Shown: positions 45,401 to 54,400 of the stretch, piece by piece
How positions within the stretch are numbered: the stretch's first letter is position 1
How the letters are laid out: every line of letters starts with the position of its first letter
Assembly (NCBI GenBank): GCA_013407085.1
Contig: JACCGJ010020523.1
Span: forward strand, 62,001-126,000
Source: Atriophallophorus winterbourni
Lineage: Eukaryota; Platyhelminthes; Trematoda; Plagiorchiida; Microphallidae
DNA: 64,000 bases
Direction: 5' to 3'
Translations under genes and position numbers: made by a program
Notes under the pieces: model-generated
What the model saw: the letters and a program-made list of their open reading frames with translations, nothing else
Told to the model about the DNA's origin: nothing
Database searches by the model: none

Positions 45401-48400
45401 GGACTTGGTTCCTGTACCCTGGTGAAAACAACCACAACCGAAGCAGGAATCTATCAGAAATTTGAGGTCGAAATGACAATACAAATGAAGAACCTTTTGA
45501 TTGTGAATCTCCCGCTGTTAGCTGAAAATATACCCTGGTACGAATTAACGTGGAGCGAGTTGCCAAAGTATCCACATTACGGTATGTCGCAAACTATGTC
45601 ATATTGTGTTATAATTATTAAAATGCTAATAGAGCTCACATTGCGTTTTACGATCTATGGTCAGCAATGGCAACATGATTGTTGAAAGTTTAAATCTTTA
45701 ATAATGTGAAAGTGAACAAGTGGTACACCGGTTATTTAAAGGTTATCATCACTAGTCAGCTTTTCGCTTTTCGGGTACTGACAAACTAATCCACTTTAGT
45801 GATCAATCGTAGTGTTCTCATGTTCATATGTAGTTAAATAGACATGTTTTCTGCATCTGGAGAAATGATTGATGTGATGTCTGTGAGTTAATAGATGTAG
45901 AGAGACCAACGGCAATTTTCGGGATAGACCTTTGTGAGGTTACATATAATTATTTGATTTTTGTATGATTTTATGCCTGCATGCTAATTATCAGTGGATC
46001 AATAGTCAAAACCTAGTTTCCCGAATTATCACTCCTTCAATGGGCGCTGAAAGTAATATGCAATTCCTCCAACAGATGAATAGCGGCAACGAAAACCCGT
46101 ATGCGAATTGTAAATGCAGGGATATAATAAACACTATAGGTTCGTCGTTTAAAAGTGTTTTGAGCACTTGAGACAGAATCACTTTGGGAATCTGCATGTA
46201 AGCATCACAGTTTATTGTACGACTTTTAAATAAACTGTGGCTTCAATATCAAATATTGCTTACCATCTTACCACTATTTCAATGCCCGTTGAAGGGTAAC
46301 TTCACTGTCTCTGTCAGGTGAGGAAAAATAGTACGAAATCGTTGGTTGGATGTATGTTCGGAGTTTGTGAGTCACATGAATGTTAGATAGTGATAGAATT
46401 CTGTATCTCTTTCTATTAAAAGCAAGTGATTTTTGAATAACCCGATAATAATGGTTACCTAATTAGTATAATGCAGTGTGCAGTAGCCTTTTTCGATGTG
46501 TTTCAAAACCCGATATTAATGAACTTGGAACTTTCAAAACCAAAGTAGATGGCAGAACCACTGCAATTTCTTTCAAAATGATATGGTGGTGGAGCTCATC
46601 CGATTCAATACGTTTTGCACAATCTAAACTCTGGTGAATCGGATTCTATCTTCTCGACGTTGTTTAGCTTTTATTGATTGATTAAGGTGTTGAATACCAT
46701 ACCAGCTGTTAAATGCGGCAAGATTTGCCTTTGCGATGCGTTCAACTCCATACCAATTGAAATGATTTTCTTCTCGATTAAAATTAGCAAGCTGAGTGAC
46801 GTCTGACTGTGCCGTACAATAACCCGTTGGTATTCGTATATGCTTGTGTCTAACTGGCATAACATCTATCACAAACGGAGGCCGTTTTTTCGGATGACGT
46901 TAATACTTATTCGGTGAATGTATCCTGACATGTTGGTGGATTTCTCGCTCCTGCAGCAGTTTTGCTTAACAAGCTAAGGTGGAGAGAACAAATGAATATT
47001 GTCGTGACCCTCAGCAATGGTTAGCAAAAAGATGTGCCAATTTGGTTTCATTTTCTCCCCTGGCGGCTAATTTGTTGAGCGCTTGAAACGAGTGATAAAG
47101 CTTCTCGTGTGTTCAATCATCTGAAATAAATTGAATAGGTATCTTACTTCTTCCTTCTTGATTTGGTGTATACTAATCCAGTCTTCGCATTGTAAGAGCG
47201 GTTTGACACATGCTCGCCTGTGTTGCGTCAAATGCTCCTATTTGATTTTAAAAAAATTGATCCACTCCGCCGTGAAACATTTCTCTTATACACACTTTCG
47301 CGTCTTCCGATGTAGTCCTCTTCGCGATGAAGCTCGTCCGATTAAATACGTTTTGCACAATCTAAGCTCCTGTGTGTGCTTCGGATTATATCTTATCGAC
47401 GTTACTCAGCTTTTATTGATTGATTAAGGTGTTGAATACCATCAATCGAATAGCTCTTAAATGCGGTTCGTCTTTCAACAGCAAAGATGCGTGCAAGCAG
47501 GATTTATTTCTGAACTAAAATGGATGCTGAAAATGAAATCATTTTAGAATGAAACTCAATAAAAACTTAGGCTGTGAATAGTTCTCGCACTCAGCATATA
47601 TAAGGCGAATCAAGTATTCAAAATCATTTCGGATAGCACGATGTACAAACTATGAGGTCAGACTAAATGAATTCTGTACTACGCAACGGGAGATCAACGA
47701 CGACCTTAATGATCATCTGGAGAACAATAGCAAACCTAACGTAGATTCAAATTCACGGGACACATTAGTTCAGTCGAACATTTGATAATGAACACAGTAG
47801 ACTCTAGTTTAGCAAGTTTCTGTTGAATACCAAAATGCCCAGCATGAGCTTTATAATAAGCACACTCGTATCGCTAGGTGGAGCCACAATTAACAAACAT
47901 TTGCAAAAACATGTTCAAAGAGTCTGATCGACCTCATCAATGATATTGATGGATTGTTATATTGGGTAAATGTCTGCCGAAAATCCATATTATACATCGT
48001 TAAAATATGGTTTCTTTCTACGAACAGCATTGCTTACTTCAATCGCTACCACATAATTTCACGCCACTCGTGGAAAAAACTTGAATAATGCTATTACAAT
48101 TTCTAGTTTGTGCTCTCTACTCTATTGATTCCGTAGCTATTCAAAGTTATTCAAAGTTTTAATGGTCCAAAAAGTAAATAATTTACAGTAACCACAGATT
48201 AAAAATATAGGGAATTCATAAAAACAACACAAATGTTTTATACACAAGGAAAGTCAGCACGTGTATTCAGGTGCAAGGTTGGGTTTAGTCAACATATACT
48301 TGTCAAGTTCAGCCTTGAACATGTTCAGGCTTGTTGCGCAAATGATATGTGGGGGCAGTGAGTTCCATAGAAAACAGACTCTGACAGCAAAGAAAAACCT

Positions 48401-51400
48401 TCGACAATTTGATCTGGAGTGTGGAATAATTAACTTGTATCCATGCTGTTTAAGACCCACCTTTCCCCTTATTTTGTGGATTCGTGGATATATTGGATGT
48501 GAAAAAATAGCACCAACCTTCCATTTCAGACGTATTTTACACCACATGCGACGGTATCGGTCGTAGATCAAGTACGTTACACAATATTTTCATGAAAATT
48601 GTGTACTTTGAGCAAATACATATTGCATCTTCTTTCACAGTGTATCTGTTGGATACTAAGTATTTCATTTCAAACACGACCGGGCAGGAAAGCAAAGAGT
48701 GTAACCCGGTAAGTAAATTATTAATTGCCACGTTTGTTACAAATAGGCATAGTATTTCTGAAAATTGATGATCGAAAAGGTTAGATGAGGTGGTCTCGCA
48801 CACCTAGTTGAGCAGGTTTTGTTGTTTAACTCTATCGGTTAATATCAACAACGGATGTGTTTCAAAAGTTCATGATGGAAAATTTCCCCACAGACGTTCG
48901 AATGAGTTAACAGTCCAGTTCAGGGAATACAATCTCTCCCGCACCACTCACACTGATCCGAAGTACTCTGAAGGTTGACGGCAGTTGCAAGCTCACGGTG
49001 TGATATGCAACCAGCAGTCGGGAATAGTATCTGCTCTTTCCCAGCTTACAGATGACGCTTTACACAGTGCCTCCAAAGTTAGCAAGTTCTTTCGAACTCG
49101 TAGGTTCGATGTAAAAAGCTTACATACCTGAATTGCTCATTTGAATACATTTCCATCGCACACATTCCACGAATGGTTTCCTACGGTTTATACTCATCAG
49201 GTGGGGGTTGTAAGGACTTGATCCATATGCGTTGGAAACAGTTGAATAATGGAAAACTAGTCGCGCTTGTATGCCACCATTGTACAACCAACCTGTTCAA
49301 TCACATATGCGCATGTACATGTAGATAGGGACTAAATCCATGAATATGAAAAAAATGCTCATTCGCATGCAGTTCCAACACACAACAACCGGTTTCGTGC
49401 TGTAAGCCCTCATCAGGTAGAGACAATAAGGTCACGGTCCGTGTATGCCACTGCTGGATAGGGTTAGTGCGACAAACAAACGCAAATTGTTTACCATTCG
49501 TTAACTGTTTCAAGCACGTGCGGATCCTAAACTTACTGTCCCTACCTGATGGGTGCAAACAGTACCAATGCAGTCGTGAGGTGTGTGTGATTGAAATGCA
49601 TGCGAATGAGCATTTTTCTACGTGATCATTGGTTTAAGACAGTGGTTCTTAACCTGGGTTCGATCGAACCTTAGGGGTTCGATGAGTCCTTTTCTGCGGT
49701 TCGACGGTTTACCATGGATTTTACCCATACACAGAAAACACGTTATTACTTAACGCGCCATAGGTCTCGCCGGTTTTTCACATGAGTTGCACGTGACTTC
49801 GGGACAATTCAACGTGTCGAGATTCGTCTTATCAGCTTGGCCGGCCGTGACCATTGTTGCGTTCGCCGGGTCCAGGCGCTTGGCAATGAGATCAAGTTGG
49901 TTACATGTCGCTGTCACAGTTTGATCGATCGATTTTATTATCTGTATGTTGGATTTCGTGATGCGGTCAAAAGTGTTAGTAGCCTGAAGTGGGTTGTTCG
50001 GCTGAGCGGTGGGCGTTTGTCGGCAGGCCGATGTGGTTGCTTCGGAACTCGTGATTTCATCATTTTGCAAATAATCCACTATAGCTCGTTAACCACACAA
50101 GGTAGAATACAGAAAGTTATCAAATTGCGTAGCTCAACGCGATCTTTGCAATGAAAGCAAAACCGTAGAATAGTTAAGGATTGGAAAAAGTTTGCGCGCG
50201 TGAGCAAACTGTGATATTTACACCGACGTGACGTCACGCTCTGCTTGACTATTATTGGTTGCAGCTGATCACGCCACATCGCATGGCCTTAATTCCACAT
50301 TCCCACCGGAACTGCCGTCGGTTCTTTTATTCGGTGCGCGTTTGTTTCTTATGGAACTCCCTACCGTCAGATGTTGTCCAATCCAGTTCCAAGGTTGTCA
50401 CGGCCGGGGTGGTTTTGGGGATATGCTCCCAATTCCAAAAATGCTCCAATGGCCTGCGTCCCATATAGCCTCTGACAACCAAGTCCAGCTCCTGGTCTGC
50501 ACGCGTGGTCCTGTGTGACCCGGCGGAACTGCTTCTAATGACAGGAGAAAGGGCGAAGGCGGCTGACTGGCGCCTCAAAACCAGCATGCTTCGGGCAAGT
50601 GGAGCTCGTTAGTCCATGAAGGCGGCCCACCTAGGGAAAGGAAAACCCTTATCTCAAACCTCCACTGCCTTGTGGCTACATCCATTCATGGAAAAGGCTT
50701 CAGGAGTCAACCTCGAGGAAAAATCCGGAGCCGGAGTCCCGTTAGGCAGTCCGAAGTTTATTCAACTTCGTCCTGCCAGCTCCTGCGACGGCATCGTTGT
50801 TCAGACGTATTAGCCTAGCTGTTCCTTTGGTTCCAGTGGTGCCGTGGAGAGGGAGCACTTGCTGCATGGGCAACAGCTAGTTCTCCATATTGAACTGCCC
50901 TGGCGTACGTCACAACGCACCAATGGAGAGGACACTCCATTCCGCTTCTACGGAAAATAACACGGGAAGCAGCAGATACCGGTTAAAAGCTATGGCTCGA
51001 CTGGCGTAGAGCTAAGCGCCTGGTGCTGCTTTCGACGGTGGGAGAGACTTCCAGGTCTCATTGGACGGCTACCGCCCGCCTCAAGCTGGGCAGCCCCCAG
51101 TCAATAAGGTGCCGTCTCGCCACGGTCTGCTATCCTCATTGGGTGCATGAGGATTAGGATTCAACCGACAAGCAGACTGTATTTTTCCGCACCAGCGAAT
51201 CGAAATACCAAACAACAAATGTCAGTTCTGAAACTTGGAACCTGGAACGTCCGGTCCATGCTTCCAGGATTTCATGACGACGTCTCGAATATCAGATGCG
51301 TTAGAAAGTCTGTCGTGATTAACAACAAGCTAAAGAGGCTGAATGTCGACGTGGCTGCCCTACAGGAGGCGCGCTTACCAGACACTGGTAAGCTAACAGA

Positions 51401-54400
51401 AATTGATTACACATTCTTTTGGAAAGGAAGAGGTTCCGATGAGCCTCGACTGCATGGAGTTGGGTTTGCCGTGCGAAACGACATATTAAAAGCAACAGAA
51501 CCGAGCAGCAGCGGGAGCGAACGAATTTGGACTCTAAATCTGAGGTGCATTACTGGTACCATTACGTTGGTCAACGTTTATGCACCGACGCTCTCTGCGA
51601 CGCCTGCTGAAAAAGACGCGTTTTATCATAACCTCACAGCCGTCCTGAAAAACGTACCACAAAAAACTGTGTAGTGGTATTGGGTGATTTCAATGCCAGA
51701 GTTGGTGAAGATTACGAGTCTTGGCAAAACTGTCTCGGAAGGTTTGGTGTAGGTAAAACCAATGAAAATGGGCAACGCCTTTCAGAATTGTGCACACAGT
51801 TCAATCTTTGTGTCAGTAACACTTTCTTTCAAACAAAACCACAGCATAAAGTCTCTTGGAAGCATCCTCGCTCTAAACATTGGCATCAGCTTGATCTTAT
51901 TCTTGTTAAGCGTACTATTATGGGAAGCGTGCTCCTCACTAGATCATATCAAAGCGCAGACTGCGACACTGATCATTCACTGGTCTGTGCAAAACTGAAG
52001 CGAGATTTCACGAGATTTCACCGCACCAAATTGTCTACTAAGCCTAGGATAGACGTCACTCGCATGTGCGAACCTAATCTAACTGCGAGATTCGCAAAAG
52101 CCTTCACGTACGAGTTCAACAAGACAACCCCACTTGAATCTGCTTCAGAAAACTGGGAATTGATAAAAAGCTGCATATGCCGAGTCGCACTTTCCACTTT
52201 CGGTCCGAAGAAAGCTCGAACGAGCGACTGGTTCGAAGCAAATGCTTCTGAGATGACTGCTGTGCTGGATGAGAAACGCTCAGCATTCTTGAGGTTCAAA
52301 GGTATGCCAACAGATGAAAACTTACGTCTTCTAAGAGCAGCTAGAAATAAGGTCCAACAGACTGCAAGGCGTTGTGCAAACGACTACTCTCTACTACTCC
52401 TCTACTCTAGGGACAGTACGGTTCTACCGCATGCACTTGAAAATGTCGAACGGTTGCCGACCATTGAATATCTATATACCCCTCCTACACTTGATGAGCT
52501 CAATAAGGCAATCGACCGCTTAGCGAATGGAAAGGCCCCTGCTGACGACGGAATTCCACCTGAGCTCATCAAATGCGGTAGAGCAGCATTATTACAGCCT
52601 CTTCACCATTTGCTTCTTCAGTGCTGGCAGGAAGAGGGTGTCCCACAAGAGATGCGAGACACAAAGATCATCACGCTATTCAAGAATAAGGGTGACAGAG
52701 GCGACTGCAACAATTACAGAGGAATCTCCCTTCTGAATGTTGTAGGCAAATTGTTTGCTAAAGGCTGCAAGTTTTAGCTGATAGAATTTACTCCGAATCT
52801 CAATGTGGCTTCCGCAAGGGAAGATCAACCGTTGACATGATCTTCTCCCTGAGACAACTTCAAGAAAAGTGTCGGGAACAGCGTATGCCATTATACGCTG
52901 TTTTTATTGATTTTACTAAGGCATTCGACTACGTCAGCAGGGAGGGTCTCTTCAAAATGCTCGATCTGATAGGCTGCCCCCCCAAGGCTGCTGAGACTCG
53001 TTATTTCGTTCCACTCAGGCATGAAAGGCTCAGTCCATTTTAACGGTTGCAGTTCAGAAGCACTTGAAATTCGCCGAGGCGTCAAACAAGGGTGTGTTCT
53101 TGCTCCCACGCTGTTCGGCATTTTCTTTGCTCTGCTTCTGAAGCACGCTTTTAGGACGAGAACAGAAGGCATTTACATACGCACGCGAAGTGATGGCAAG
53201 CTTTTCAACCTGAACCGGTTGAGAGCACAAACCAAAGTACGGGATGTGATAATCCGTGGCCTGTTGTTTGCCGACGATGCAGCCTTTATTGCTCACTCCC
53301 AAGAGAACCTACAGTCGCTAATGGACTGTTTTTCGACGGCATGCAAAGACTTTGGTCTAACAATCAGCATGAGCAAGACCAAAGTCCTTAGTCAAGGGAC
53401 TGTATCGCCGCCAATCATCACTGTTGGAAACTGTCAGCTCGAACCAGTACATCATTTCACATATTTTGGTTCAACCATTGCGGACAACCTCTCGCTAGAC
53501 ACGGAGATTGATAAGCGGATTGGCAGAGCAGCTGTCATTTTGTCCCGATTGAACTCTCGTGTTTGGTGCAACCGCAAGCTGACTGTAAAGACAAAGATGA
53601 TGGTATGCAGCGCGTGCGTACTGAATGCTTTACTATACGGCAGTGAAACCTGGACCACCCACGCAAGACATGAACGGAAGCTGAATGCTTTCCATCTACG
53701 AAGCATCCGTCGTATCTTGAACATATCGTGGATGGACAGAGTTACTAACGCTGAAGTGCTTTCAAAAGCTGGTCTACAGAGCATGTTTACCCTATTACGT
53801 CAGCGCCGCCTGCGGTGGCTTGGTCATGTCTATAGAATGGAAAATGGTCGTATTCCGAAGGATCTACTCTACGATGAGTTGCAATTAATAAGTCGACCAT
53901 TGGGCAGACCGCACTTGCGGTACAAAGATGTTTGCAAAAGAGATATGAAACTCTTGACATTGACCCCGCAAGCTGGGAAGAACTTGCTCTTGACCGCTCA
54001 CTTTGGAGGCATTGTGTAAAACGTCGCCTGAAAGCCGGGGAGGAGCAAATACAGCTCTTGTCTGCTGAACGCAGATCACGCCGCCGGCGTGCAACTGATG
54101 CAATACAACAGAGTTCTGGCTATCGTTGCAAGCGCTGCGGGAGAGATTGTTCCTCCCGAATCGGACTGTTTAGTCATTCAAAAAGTTGCAAAACTTGAAA
54201 TTCATGCGATGTGATGTACATCCATGGTCGACATCGACCGACGGAGGCCAACAAACATATTCCACACTATATCCCGTATATATAACATGATTTTTTTCCA
54301 AACGAATATTTTTTACCCATCATACCGACACAATACATGACATTTTTTTGCAACGACAAAACTGTCGATCTTCCTGAAGACTCAATCTTTTTTGTATATA